Positions 42,881 through 52,160 of a stretch of 64,000 nt of DNA are shown here, in pieces. A program made the position numbers and the translations under genes. The notes beneath the pieces are model-generated. The model was given only the letters and a program-made list of their open reading frames with translations. It made no database searches and was not told the DNA's origin. Numbering within the stretch: position 1 is the first letter of the stretch; every line of letters starts with the position of its first letter. Source of the DNA: Gemmatimonadota bacterium (lineage in GTDB: Bacteria; Latescibacterota; UBA2968; UBA8231); NCBI GenBank assembly GCA_018660835.1, contig JABJJN010000056.1:124001-188000 (forward strand). Reading direction: 5' to 3'.

Positions 42881-45652
42881 ATGGCTAAGAAGGCCAATGG
42901 CAGCTACGCGCTGGTGATCGTGGAGTCACCAGCCAAGGCTCGTACGATTGAAGGGTACCTTGGAGACGGCTTCGTCGTAGAGTCCTCCGTAGGACACATT
43001 CGCGATCTTCCATCCAGCGCTCGAGAGATCCCATCCGCCGTCAGCAGTGAGCCCTGGGCACGGTTGGGTGTGAACGTTGATGAGGACTTTGCGCCGTTGT
43101 ATGTCATCCCGGCCAGCAAACAGCCGCAGGTCACGAAGTTGCGGAAATTGCTGAAAAATGCGGATGCCCTCTTTCTCGCCTGCGACGAAGATCGTGAGGG
43201 AGAAGCCATTGCCTGGCATCTGACGGAGGTACTCAAGCCAAAAGTCCCCGTCCGCCGCATGGTCTTTGACGAGATTACTCGCCCTGCCATTGAAGCAGCC
43301 ATCGAATCGACGCGTGACATCGACCAGCGACTTGTCAGTGCCCAGGAGTCGCGACGAATTCTAGACCGACTTTATGGTTACGAGATCTCACCCGTCTTGT
43401 GGCGCAAGGTCAAGCCAAAACTCTCAGCAGGTCGCGTGCAGTCGGTTGCGACGCGCCTCGTCGTCGAGCGCGAACGCATTCGTATGCGCTTCCATCAATC
43501 TGAGTACTGGGACCTCGAAGCCGAATTCAAGACCGACGAGGGCAAGCTCACGGCGGGTCTGATCGAGTTAGGAGATCTTCCAGTCGCCACAGGCAGACAC
43601 TTTGTCGAGACGACGGGTGAGCTCGAAGACCCGAGCGCCGTCGCTCATCTGCAGGCGGAGGATGCGACACAGCTGACTGCGACTCTACGCGAGCAAACGT
43701 TCACTGTTTCTCAAGTGACGGAGAAGCCCTTCACGAACAAGCCCTACGCACCCTTCATCACCTCGACGATGCAGCAGGAGGCGGGGCGCAAGCTGCGCTT
43801 CACCGCGCAGCGCACGATGCGACTGGCGCAGAGTCTCTATGAAAATGGCTTCATCACCTATATGCGTACGGATTCGACCACCCTGTCTTCGCAGGCGCTG
43901 AATGCCGCCCGGTCACAGGTGGCCGAGTTGTATGGTCAACAGTACCTGCCAGATGAGCCAAGGGTTTACCGCAGCCGCTCCAAGAACGCCCAGGAGGCAC
44001 ATGAAGCGGTCCGCCCCGCAGGCGAGGCATTCCGCACGCCGAAACAGGTGAGCAGTCAACTCGATGCCGATCAGCTGAAACTCTATGACCTGATCTGGAA
44101 GCGCACGGTCGCATCGCAGATGAAGGATGCCCATGGCATGCGCACCAATGTGCGCATCAGCGCACCCACACCAGATCGTGGCAATGCCGTGTTCTCCACC
44201 TCTGGGAAGGTCATCACCTTCCCCGGATTTCTCCGCGCCTACGTGGAGGGCAGTGACGATCCGGCGGCAGCACTCGATGACCAGGAGAAGGTGCTGCCTC
44301 CTGTGAAACAGGACCAGGTCGTGGCTACAGAGAAGATCGAGCCGCAACAGCATTTCACGCAGCCCAAGGGCCGCTATACAGAAGCGAGCCTCATTCGTGA
44401 GATGGAAGAACGCGGTATTGGCCGACCATCCACATACGCCTCCATCATCCAGACAATTCAGGACCGCGGGTATGTACGAGTGAAGGGTTCGGCCCTCGTG
44501 CCGACATTTACCGCCTTTGCCGTCGTGAATCTGTTGGAAAAGCACCTACCCGATCTGGTGGATTACGGCTTCACGGCGCGAATGGAAGACGGTCTCGACA
44601 CGATTTCACGAGGCGAGACGGATGCGGTTCCATGGCTGCACGATTTCTACTTCGGTGAGCAAAACAGCACTGGAGGAGATCGGCTGGCAGAGGTAGGGCT
44701 CAAGGATCTGATTGGATCCCATGCAGATGAGATCGATCCGCGAAGTATTTCGGCGATTCCCCTGGGCAAGACACCTGCCGGTGAGGACATCGTCTGCCGT
44801 GTCGGTCGTTATGGCCCATACATACAGATTGGCGAACAGGATCTGCGTGCGACAGTACCAGACGAAATCGCGCCCGATGAGTTAACGGTTGAACGCGCCG
44901 TGCAACTCCTGCATGATGCGGAACAGGGCGACAAGGAATTGGGCATCGATCCACAAACGGACAAACCCGTTTACATGAAGACCGGTCGCTTTGGACCCTA
45001 CGTCCAACTGGGAGATCCAGAGTTGACGCCGAAGGGCAACGTCAAAGCGGGTGGCAAACCAAAGATGGCGAGTCTGTGGCCGACGATGTCCATCGAGTCG
45101 GTCACGATTGAAGAAGCGCTCATGCTCCTGAGTTTCCCACGTGAAGTGGGTGAACATCCTGAGACAAACGAAGTCATCACAGCCCAGGATGGACGCTACG
45201 GTCCCTATATCAAAATGGGCACTGAGAGTCGATCTCTGCCCGATCACGACAAACTCGCGACGGTGACGATCGAGGAGGCTGTGGAACTGCTCAAACAGCC
45301 AAGTTCCCGTGGGCGCAGCCGCTCGGGAGGGACAACCCTTGCCGAACTCGGCAACCACCCCACGTCCGAACTACCGATTAGCGTCAAGAGCGGTCGCTAT
45401 GGGAACTACGTGACGGATGGCGAGGTGAATGCCACGATTCCCAAAGAGAAAGAGCCCGAGGACATCACGCTCGACCAGGCGGTAGAGCTTATCGCCATTC
45501 GCGAACAAAAAATGCGAGACCAGGGCAAGGACCCACGGGCCAAGAAAACGCCGAAGAAGAAGGCCGCGAAGAAAAAGGCCGCCAAAAAGAAGCCTGCAAA
45601 AAAGAAGGCCGCCAAGAAAAAGGCAGCAAAGAAAAAAGCGGCCACTGAGTAG
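42881..45652 (+). CDS. topA: DNA topoisomerase I (type IA)
   Basis: Relaxes negative supercoils through a transient 5-phosphotyrosine break. The 923-residue protein has the TOPRIM domain with E14 (V-I-V-E-S-P-A-K-A) and D-E-D-R-E-G-E-A-I-A-W-H near 105. The active-site tyrosine is Y327 (F-I-T-Y-M-R-T-D-S-T), and R-G-I-G-R-P-S-T-Y-A is present near 510. Instead of zinc ribbons, the C-terminus carries repeated topoisomerase C-terminal modules (G-R-Y-G-P-Y-x-Q/K, four or more copies) and a 38-residue Lys/Ala tail, as in actinobacterial and several FCB enzymes. It is followed 23 bases later by a sugar-isomerase gene. Confidence 0.97.
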   Translation: MAKKANGSYALVIVESPAKARTIEGYLGDGFVVESSVGHIRDLPSSAREIPSAVSSEPWARLGVNVDEDFAPLYVIPASKQPQVTKLRKLLKNADALFLACDEDREGEAIAWHLTEVLKPKVPVRRMVFDEITRPAIEAAIESTRDIDQRLVSAQESRRILDRLYGYEISPVLWRKVKPKLSAGRVQSVATRLVVERERIRMRFHQSEYWDLEAEFKTDEGKLTAGLIELGDLPVATGRHFVETTGELEDPSAVAHLQAEDATQLTATLREQTFTVSQVTEKPFTNKPYAPFITSTMQQEAGRKLRFTAQRTMRLAQSLYENGFITYMRTDSTTLSSQALNAARSQVAELYGQQYLPDEPRVYRSRSKNAQEAHEAVRPAGEAFRTPKQVSSQLDADQLKLYDLIWKRTVASQMKDAHGMRTNVRISAPTPDRGNAVFSTSGKVITFPGFLRAYVEGSDDPAAALDDQEKVLPPVKQDQVVATEKIEPQQHFTQPKGRYTEASLIREMEERGIGRPSTYASIIQTIQDRGYVRVKGSALVPTFTAFAVVNLLEKHLPDLVDYGFTARMEDGLDTISRGETDAVPWLHDFYFGEQNSTGGDRLAEVGLKDLIGSHADEIDPRSISAIPLGKTPAGEDIVCRVGRYGPYIQIGEQDLRATVPDEIAPDELTVERAVQLLHDAEQGDKELGIDPQTDKPVYMKTGRFGPYVQLGDPELTPKGNVKAGGKPKMASLWPTMSIESVTIEEALMLLSFPREVGEHPETNEVITAQDGRYGPYIKMGTESRSLPDHDKLATVTIEEAVELLKQPSSRGRSRSGGTTLAELGNHPTSELPISVKSGRYGNYVTDGEVNATIPKEKEPEDITLDQAVELIAIREQKMRDQGKDPRAKKTPKKKAAKKKAAKKKPAKKKAAKKKAAKKKAATE
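45538..45649 (+). repeat. topA: Lys/Ala-rich tail-coding repeat of topA
   Basis: Imperfect tandem repeats of a roughly 15-base unit coding K-K-A-A-K or K-K-P-A-K make up the last 37 codons. The encoded basic tail resembles histone H1 and probably aids DNA binding and processivity. Purine-rich repeats like this are prone to slippage. Confidence 0.85.
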
Positions 45653-45675
45653 CACTCCTTGAGATCGGCCGACTC

Positions 45676-46530
45676 GTGAGCCAGGATTCCTTTCGCCTTC
45701 AGTATATCGTCGGTTCCTCCCTCTATGGAACTTTGCCGCTCGTCGAGATCCTACCACAGGTCAGCGGCTCCCATAGCGATGTCATCGACATTTGGCCTCG
45801 TGTTCACGGCGATCAGCGTGAACAGATCGAGGCGATGGGTTATGACGCTTTTTCCGAACTGCTGCAGAAACATGGCGTACGGATGGGTGCATGCACCCGC
45901 TTCGACCTCGGTCCCTTTGAATTGCAGCAGGAAATGGCTTTTGCTCAGGAGTTTGGAGCCACTCTTCTCGTTTGTGGCAGCAAGGGCCCAAAGGGTCTCA
46001 CAGGCGAGGCACTGAAGGCGGCAGTCGCCGAATTCGCCCGCGCCCTGCAACCCCATATCGATGCTGCCGCAGAGCACGGCATCACTATTGGCATCGAGAA
46101 CCACGGCAATGCGCTCATCGAGAGCCCCGATTCGATGAAGTGGTTGGTAGAGTTCACCAATTCGCCGCATCTGGGTATTGCGCTGGCTCCCTATCATCTA
46201 CCGGATGACGCACCAACCGTTGCACAGCTAATTGAAGATCTCGGGCAGCATCTGGCTTTGTTCTATGCCTGGCAGCATGGCATGGGATGCCATGACAAAT
46301 TGCCGAAGGAGCAGGAGTTGCTGCAGTTGCCCGGCCGCGGATCACTCGACTTCGCAGTTCTGCTGCAAGCCCTGCGTCACATCGACTTTCGCGGTTGGAC
46401 AGAGATCTTCATGCATCCCGTACCGCGAGGAATCCCCATTCTTCCGACGGCGAGCGAAGTGACGGCCGAGTTGGAGCGTGCGCGACTCTTTCTGGATGAT
46501 TTGGTCGCAGGCGACTCACTGACCCCATGA
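45676..46530 (+). CDS. sugar phosphate isomerase/epimerase (AP endonuclease 2-like TIM barrel)
   Basis: A 284-residue TIM-barrel protein of the xylose isomerase-like group. Expected metal-site strands are visible: V-I-D-I-W-P near 36-41, G-I-E-N-H-G-N near 135-141, H-G-M-G-C-H-D near 193-199 and a terminal W-T-E-I-F-M-H. It starts with GTG at 45676, 23 bases after topA, and its TGA overlaps the next gene in an ATGA. It probably isomerises a sugar or inosose released by the downstream glycan-active enzymes. The exact substrate is unknown. Confidence 0.85.
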   Translation: MSQDSFRLQYIVGSSLYGTLPLVEILPQVSGSHSDVIDIWPRVHGDQREQIEAMGYDAFSELLQKHGVRMGACTRFDLGPFELQQEMAFAQEFGATLLVCGSKGPKGLTGEALKAAVAEFARALQPHIDAAAEHGITIGIENHGNALIESPDSMKWLVEFTNSPHLGIALAPYHLPDDAPTVAQLIEDLGQHLALFYAWQHGMGCHDKLPKEQELLQLPGRGSLDFAVLLQALRHIDFRGWTEIFMHPVPRGIPILPTASEVTAELERARLFLDDLVAGDSLTP

Positions 46531-49145
46531 GATCGACAGGTCCCCACGCTGCCACCCTGAATCTTCAGGAGAGCGCCGGTATCACGCGGTCACACTGGCC
46601 TATGACGCAGGGGGTCCCCCTCGCACAAGGTAGCGTGCAGAATGTCGAAGCTCTGCGCCTGTCGACTGCATCCGGTGATCTTCTTGCCGCCCAGCTTCGC
46701 CCCCTCGCACTTTGGCCAGATGGTTCGGTGAAGTGGGTCCTGGCTGACTGGCAAACCGACATGCAAGCACGGCAAACATCCGTGCTGACTCTTGGGACCG
46801 CAGACACGGCCCCTCCAGTAGATGATCCCAGTGCAGCCATTCCTGACGCAGTAGCGGCTGATACGATAGAGCCTGATGCCATAGAGACTGATACGATAGA
46901 GATCGACGAGACGGATGCGGCCGTCACCGTCTGCACGGGCAAGCTGCGCTTTGAGATTCGTCGCGATCGCGTCAGCCTTTTTGAGCAGATGCAACTGGGG
47001 CAACGTGTACAGGGATCCTTCGTGCCGACAGAAACCATCGGCATGAAGGGTGTTGAAATCTGGGCGAAGATCTGTGAGGGCGAGTCCTTTGGCGGCACAC
47101 GTCGGCAGATCTATGGTCCGGGAGGAAAGTGCGTCGCCCAGTTGGCACCCGATGCCTGGTCGGTGGCTGTAGAGGAGATGGGAGCCCTGCGGTCGGTTAT
47201 TACGTGCCGAGGAGCACTGGAGTTGGATGCGCCCATGCATCACTACGGCGGATATCGTCCGCTGCACTTTGTCCTGCGCATCCATGTGTATGCAGGCCAG
47301 CCCTTCATTCGCTGTCTCTACACGACGGTGATGACCCTCAATGCTCGAGAGACCCAGATTGAGGAGTTGGGCCTGCGCTGGCGCCTCGCCGCAACCTCGA
47401 CGCTGTATTGCACGTCGGCAGACGCGCCCGCCACAAGGATGCCACTTTCACCGGGCCAGTTGCTGAAGCTGGCACACACCGACGACGAACACTTTGCCGT
47501 GACACGCGAAACGTCAGAGTCGAATCAGCAAGTCCGCGAGGGAGACCACACGCAGGGCTGGCTCCTGGCGGAGACCGAAAAGGGCGGTGTCGGCGTGGCC
47601 ATGCGACACATGGCAAGACAAGGGCCTGCTGCACTTCGCGTCTCTTGTGACGACGGCATCGAAGTACTTCCCTACCACCATCCTGAAGGCAATCGCCTGC
47701 AACTGGCCAGATACTCCGAGGATGTCGCCTGGCATGAAGGCGAAGGGATTTACGCGGATGGTACGGGGACGGCGAAGACGACAGAACTGTTTGTCACACT
47801 CTTCGCGTCGGGACAGGAGCAAGCGGCCCGCCAGACCCTGAGTGGCTTGCTACACCAACCCCATGTCCACGTTGCCCCACAGCAGATGGCGGCCTGTCAG
47901 GTGACCGGTGGTTTCGAACCTGCGGGTGAGCATTTCCCTGAAGCAGATCGCTTGCTCGAGGGGGTCGTAGACTGGCTGAGCCGGCAGATTCAGCTGGGCC
48001 ATTGGTATGGATTCTTTAATTATGGCGACTGTCTCATCGCCTGGGAAGAGGCAGCGCAAACGTGGCGCTACCATGGTCGTTGGGGCTGGTGCAATAGCGA
48101 ATGGGATCCGCGCCACGGTGTGTGGATTCAGTATCTGCGCACGGGCAATGCTGATCTTTTTGAGTTGGGTGAGGCCATGACACGACATTCCGTCGACGTC
48201 GACACGTGCCACTGGCACGCCTTCCGGCCCTATTTCGTCGGTGGTTGCTATCGCCACAGCGTCGATCACTTCAGCGATGAACCCTGCGCCTCGCACACCT
48301 TCCTCGACAATTGGATCGACCACTACTACCAGACGGGTGATCTACGCACGTTGGAGGTCCTGCGCGAAGCGGGTGACTTTTTCCTGCGCTACCGCTGGAC
48401 GGAGGATGCCAAATACAGCTTCAGCCTGCGCAGCATTTCCAATACGCTTCGCGGCCTGCTCTACGTGTATGAAGCGACAGGCGAACAGCGCTACATGCAG
48501 CGGGCACAAGAGGTCTACGAGGCGATCGCCCGTGGCCAGAACGACGATGGCAGCTGGCATAAGAGATTTCAGATTTCGACACCGGATCGACTCCCAGCAC
48601 AACTACCCTTCGGCATGGCCTCGGAGGGTACCACTTTCGCGGTGGAAGGCGGCGCGCCAGCCTTCACCGACGAAGAGCACCTCGCCCTAGCCGGTGGCAA
48701 GGGGCCCATCCGTCGCGTCGTGCCCATTGGCGATCAGAAGGGGTATCAGACGCACTATCTGCTCATCGGTATTGAATTATTTCATCGCCTGACGGGGCGT
48801 CAGGATGTGGCCGATGTGTACCGCCGCGGTGTGGATTGGTTCTGTGGCGGTGATCCTGGCAATGGATCCGACTTCGCCCGAGAGCAACATTATGGCGGCA
48901 TCCTGTGTCGCCATCTGGCCTACACGTGGCGACTGACCGGAGACATTCGCTATCTCGAGATCGGCCAGGATGTGCTGGCTACCGTCGCGCAAATGCAGGA
49001 TCAGAGTGACGACCCCATGCGCCGCGGTTCGCTGGCGATGAGTCCCATGTATGTGAGTCTCGTGTTCTTCGGAGTACCCTATCTACTTGCAGCCCTGCGC
49101 GAAGCGGGACTACCCGAATCAAGAGATGCGGGAGGCCAGCAGTGA
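46527..49145 (+). CDS. PcRGLX/YetA-like RIFT-barrel polysaccharide lyase family protein
   Basis: 872 residues, no signal peptide. The N-terminus (H-W-P-M-T-Q-G-V-P-L-A-Q-G, L-R-L, L-R-P-L-A-L-W-P-D-G-S-V-K-W-V-L) is the signature of the RIFT-barrel domain of exo-rhamnogalacturonan lyase PcRGLX and YetA. A central beta-sandwich (Q-I-Y-G-P-G-G-K, R-I-H-V-Y-A-G-Q-P-F-I-R) and a C-terminal alpha/alpha toroid (Y-G-F-F-N-Y-G-D, N-S-E-W-D-P-R-H-G, L-D-N-W-I-D-H-Y-Y) complete the family layout. An acidic pentapeptide repeat (A/P/T-D-T/A-I-E, about residues 111-125) interrupts the first barrel. Overlaps both neighbours by 4 bases (isomerase before, GH92 after). Uronate- or rhamnose-containing substrate is inferred from the family. 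Confidence 0.8.
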   Translation: MRSTGPHAATLNLQESAGITRSHWPMTQGVPLAQGSVQNVEALRLSTASGDLLAAQLRPLALWPDGSVKWVLADWQTDMQARQTSVLTLGTADTAPPVDDPSAAIPDAVAADTIEPDAIETDTIEIDETDAAVTVCTGKLRFEIRRDRVSLFEQMQLGQRVQGSFVPTETIGMKGVEIWAKICEGESFGGTRRQIYGPGGKCVAQLAPDAWSVAVEEMGALRSVITCRGALELDAPMHHYGGYRPLHFVLRIHVYAGQPFIRCLYTTVMTLNARETQIEELGLRWRLAATSTLYCTSADAPATRMPLSPGQLLKLAHTDDEHFAVTRETSESNQQVREGDHTQGWLLAETEKGGVGVAMRHMARQGPAALRVSCDDGIEVLPYHHPEGNRLQLARYSEDVAWHEGEGIYADGTGTAKTTELFVTLFASGQEQAARQTLSGLLHQPHVHVAPQQMAACQVTGGFEPAGEHFPEADRLLEGVVDWLSRQIQLGHWYGFFNYGDCLIAWEEAAQTWRYHGRWGWCNSEWDPRHGVWIQYLRTGNADLFELGEAMTRHSVDVDTCHWHAFRPYFVGGCYRHSVDHFSDEPCASHTFLDNWIDHYYQTGDLRTLEVLREAGDFFLRYRWTEDAKYSFSLRSISNTLRGLLYVYEATGEQRYMQRAQEVYEAIARGQNDDGSWHKRFQISTPDRLPAQLPFGMASEGTTFAVEGGAPAFTDEEHLALAGGKGPIRRVVPIGDQKGYQTHYLLIGIELFHRLTGRQDVADVYRRGVDWFCGGDPGNGSDFAREQHYGGILCRHLAYTWRLTGDIRYLEIGQDVLATVAQMQDQSDDPMRRGSLAMSPMYVSLVFFGVPYLLAALREAGLPESRDAGGQQ
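46857..46901 (+). repeat. three tandem 15-bp coding repeats
   Basis: GCTGATACGATAGAG (46857-46871), CCTGATGCCATAGAG (46872-46886) and ACTGATACGATAGAG (46887-46901) code for A-D-T-I-E, P-D-A-I-E and T-D-T-I-E. They sit in an acidic linker that interrupts the first barrel of the PcRGLX-like protein and look like recent slippage. Confidence 0.85.
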
Positions 49146-51349
49146 CGGGCAAGTTGATCGAATACGCGAACCCTGAGCAGGGATCTGATTCGGAGCACGA
49201 CTTCTCCAGGGGCAACACGTCACCTTGGATCGCTGCCCCTTTTGGCATGACCCATTGGGCACCGCAGACAGAGGAAGGATCGCGCTTCTACAAGTCGACG
49301 GCTCGGCAACTGCAGGGCATCCGGGCAACGCACCAGCCGAGCCCCTGGATCGGTGACTACGGCCACTTTCTCATCATGCCGCAGACCGGCACAAGGGCAC
49401 TCGGCGCAGGCAGCCAGTCCTCCGTTTTCCGTCGTAGTGATACCACCATCCAACCACATCTGTTTGAGACCTTCCTCGGACGTTATCAGACCCGACTTGC
49501 CATGACGGCAACTGAACGGTGCGCCTGTTTCCAGTTCGAATTTCCTTTGGACACCGAGCGACGTCTATTGATCCAGGGAATCGATGGAGCCTCGTGGTTT
49601 CGTGTAGATGGCCAATGTATCGAGGGCTTTACTCGTGGAAACAGTGGCGGCGTCCCCGACGGCTTCGCCTGCTACATGTACGGCGAGATCGATACACCTA
49701 TCGAGTCATCTTGCCTGTACACAGATGGTGAGCTGTTTAGCGGCGATGGTGAGGCGGATCGTGTCGGCGTCGCCATCGATCTGAAGGTCGGTGGCCGAGC
49801 AACGCTGCGCCTGGCAACATCCTTCATCAGTGTCGCCCAGGCGCGGCGCAATCTCGAACACGAAGTGGCGGGGCAGTCCTTCGAGACACTACGCGATGCC
49901 AATGAAGCGATATGGGAGGAGCGCCTCGGTCGGATCGAGATTGAGGGGGCGAGCGAAGAGCAGAAGCAGACGTTCTATTCATGCCTGTATCGCACGCAGT
50001 TGTTCCCGCGGATCTGGCACGAACTCGATCAAAGTGGCAATCCGATTCACTACAGCCCCTACGACGGTGAGATTCATCAGGGCGTCCTGTATGCGGACAA
50101 TGGTTTCTGGGACACGCATCGCACAGTGTATCCCCTCCTATCGATCCTGGATCCACAGCGACTCAGCGAAATGGTCGAAGGATGGACGAATGCGGCCAAG
50201 GAGGGCGGCTGGTTTCCGAAGTGGTCGAGCCCGGGCTATCGCGCCTGTATGATCGGCACGCACCTGGATGCAGTCGTAGCTGATGCATTTGTGAAGGGAT
50301 GTCGCGACTTTGATGTAGATGCCGCCTATGCTGCCATGGTTAAGGACGCCACCCAGGTGGGCAATGCGGAGGGTTCCTTTGGGCGTGCCGGCATCGAGGC
50401 CTTCGATTCACTGGGTTATGTTCCGACCGATGAATTTGAACACGCCGCCTCAAGAACCATGGATCATGCCTACACTGACTTCTGTGTGGCCCAGGTCGCC
50501 AGTGGGCTTGGCAAGAACCAGGAGGCGCAGCGCTTCTACGCTCGCGCCTTGAACTACCAGAACACCTTTGATTCTGCAACAGGTTTCGCACGTGGACGCA
50601 GACGTGACGGTTCCTTCGATGCACAATTCCAGGAGTTTGAGTGGGGGGGTGCCTACATCGAGGGTTCTGCGTGGCAGTGCACCTGGGCCGTGCCACACGA
50701 TCCGGAGGGGTTGGCACAGGTGATGGGAGGCCGCCAGGCGATGATCGCGAAACTTGATCAGATGCTTGATCTGCCACCAACCTTCAGCGTTGGCAACTAT
50801 GGGCGCGAAATCCATGAAATGACGGAGATGGCGGCGATTGATTTTGGTCAATACGCCCATTCGAACCAACCCGTCCATCACGTATTGTATCTCTACTCAG
50901 CCATGGGTCGCCCAGCGAAGACGCAAGACGCGGTGCGTCGTGTTCTGGATGAATTGTATGTACCGGGTCCCGGCGAAGGCTTCGCGGGCGATGAGGATAA
51001 TGGCGAAATGTCCGCGTGGTATGTCTTCAGTGCCTTGGGCTTCTACCCATTGTGTCCGGGCCATCCAACCTATGTGCTGGGCGCACCATTGTTCGGCAAG
51101 GCAACGGTGAGACCTGGAACCGGGTCAGGCGGTGGCGCCGGTGAGACATTTGTCATCGAGGCGGAGGGCAATGGCCCCGATGCTCCTTACACGCAGCAGA
51201 TTCAACTCAATGGCGTGCCCTCGTCGAAGCTCTACCTGCATCATGACCAGATTATGCAGGGCGGCCGGCTACACTTCATGATGGGTGATGAAGCAGCAGA
51301 GGGGAAATACGAGCGCGCCGACCTCCCCTTTTCATTGTCCACTAGCTGA
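49142..51349 (+). CDS. GH92 family glycoside hydrolase (alpha-mannosidase)
   Basis: A 735-residue exo-acting, calcium-dependent alpha-mannosidase family protein. Clear GH92 marks are A-A-P-F-G-M-T-H-W-A-P near 37-47, F-E-W-G-G-A-Y-I-E-G-S-A-W-Q (near 500), W-A-V-P-H-D-P-E-G-L and F-A-G-D-E-D-N-G-E-M-S-A-W-Y-V-F-S-A-L-G-F-Y-P (near 617). The D-E-D segment contains catalytic-base aspartates in known structures. No signal peptide is visible, unusual for GH92, so it may act on imported oligosaccharides. The GTG start overlaps the previous stop (GTGA). The order isomerase, PcRGLX-like protein, GH92 suggests one glycan-degradation unit. Confidence 0.92.
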   Translation: MTGKLIEYANPEQGSDSEHDFSRGNTSPWIAAPFGMTHWAPQTEEGSRFYKSTARQLQGIRATHQPSPWIGDYGHFLIMPQTGTRALGAGSQSSVFRRSDTTIQPHLFETFLGRYQTRLAMTATERCACFQFEFPLDTERRLLIQGIDGASWFRVDGQCIEGFTRGNSGGVPDGFACYMYGEIDTPIESSCLYTDGELFSGDGEADRVGVAIDLKVGGRATLRLATSFISVAQARRNLEHEVAGQSFETLRDANEAIWEERLGRIEIEGASEEQKQTFYSCLYRTQLFPRIWHELDQSGNPIHYSPYDGEIHQGVLYADNGFWDTHRTVYPLLSILDPQRLSEMVEGWTNAAKEGGWFPKWSSPGYRACMIGTHLDAVVADAFVKGCRDFDVDAAYAAMVKDATQVGNAEGSFGRAGIEAFDSLGYVPTDEFEHAASRTMDHAYTDFCVAQVASGLGKNQEAQRFYARALNYQNTFDSATGFARGRRRDGSFDAQFQEFEWGGAYIEGSAWQCTWAVPHDPEGLAQVMGGRQAMIAKLDQMLDLPPTFSVGNYGREIHEMTEMAAIDFGQYAHSNQPVHHVLYLYSAMGRPAKTQDAVRRVLDELYVPGPGEGFAGDEDNGEMSAWYVFSALGFYPLCPGHPTYVLGAPLFGKATVRPGTGSGGGAGETFVIEAEGNGPDAPYTQQIQLNGVPSSKLYLHHDQIMQGGRLHFMMGDEAAEGKYERADLPFSLSTS

Positions 51350-51350
51350 T

Positions 51351-52160
51351 CTAAGCGCCCCACATCCGCGACCCATCGAATTCCATGTGTTCACCCCGGG
51401 TCCAGGTCGGTGTCGACGCGTAGAGATTGTCCACACCCGGCGTGGCATCACCGCGGCAGAGAATGCTGGCATGACTGTCGTTGGTTACATGCGTCGTGGT
51501 GGGGATATAGCGCAGTGTGAGACCTACACGCCAACGATCTGACGCATTCGCATTCGAGCCATGGATAATCGTCGGATTGTGAATCGACACATCCCCCGCG
51601 TGCAACTGCAGATCGACGGCGTCAACCTCATCGATCTCATCCGGGTGAATCCCCACACCAAGGACGAACTTTTCCGGATCGAGTTCGACCATCTCACTGC
51701 GCTTGCGCAAGCGCACATTCTGCGTCCCCGGCAACACCCGCATACAACCATTGTCGATGACGGAGTCAGTGCCGGCGACCCACAGTGTCGCCACCTCCAT
51801 CGGTTCCAAAGGCCAGTAGGACCCATCCTGATGCCACTGCACAGCCTGTCCCTTGTGAGGTCCCTTGGCGATGTAGTGGGCGGCGAACAAGGCCACATGG
51901 GGACCGAGAAATGTCTCGGCCACATCAACAAGTCGCTCATCACGAACCAATCGATGCATGAATGGGTCGTCGACCAGTAGAGAATGCCCCAAACGCTCGG
52001 GTCTGATGTCAGGGTGACGCTCCAGTAGCCAATGCACATGATTCACCATCTCCGCAGCCAAGCCGGTGTCGATGGCACCGCGGGCGATGCAGTAGCCCTG
52101 TTCATCGTATTCTTCGCGTAGACTCATAGTCTTTGGCTCATGGTCTGGGGGCACGGTCAT
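51351..52160 (-). CDS. phytanoyl-CoA dioxygenase (PhyH) family protein
   Basis: A 269-residue Fe(II)/2-oxoglutarate oxygenase. Ligands H110-x-D112 (W-H-Q-D-G-S-Y-W) and H200 (P-T-I-I-H-G-S-N) and 2-oxoglutarate-binding R211 are all present, plus N-G-C-M-R-V-L-P-G-T before the strand. This is a canonical, probably active member. Its ATG overlaps the stop of the PhyH gene before it, so the two are co-translated. It is convergent with the GH92 gene, separated by one base. The substrate is unknown; bacterial members hydroxylate ectoine, phosphonates, chlorinated or terpenoid compounds. Confidence 0.92.
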   Translation of the reverse strand: MTVPPDHEPKTMSLREEYDEQGYCIARGAIDTGLAAEMVNHVHWLLERHPDIRPERLGHSLLVDDPFMHRLVRDERLVDVAETFLGPHVALFAAHYIAKGPHKGQAVQWHQDGSYWPLEPMEVATLWVAGTDSVIDNGCMRVLPGTQNVRLRKRSEMVELDPEKFVLGVGIHPDEIDEVDAVDLQLHAGDVSIHNPTIIHGSNANASDRWRVGLTLRYIPTTTHVTNDSHASILCRGDATPGVDNLYASTPTWTRGEHMEFDGSRMWGA

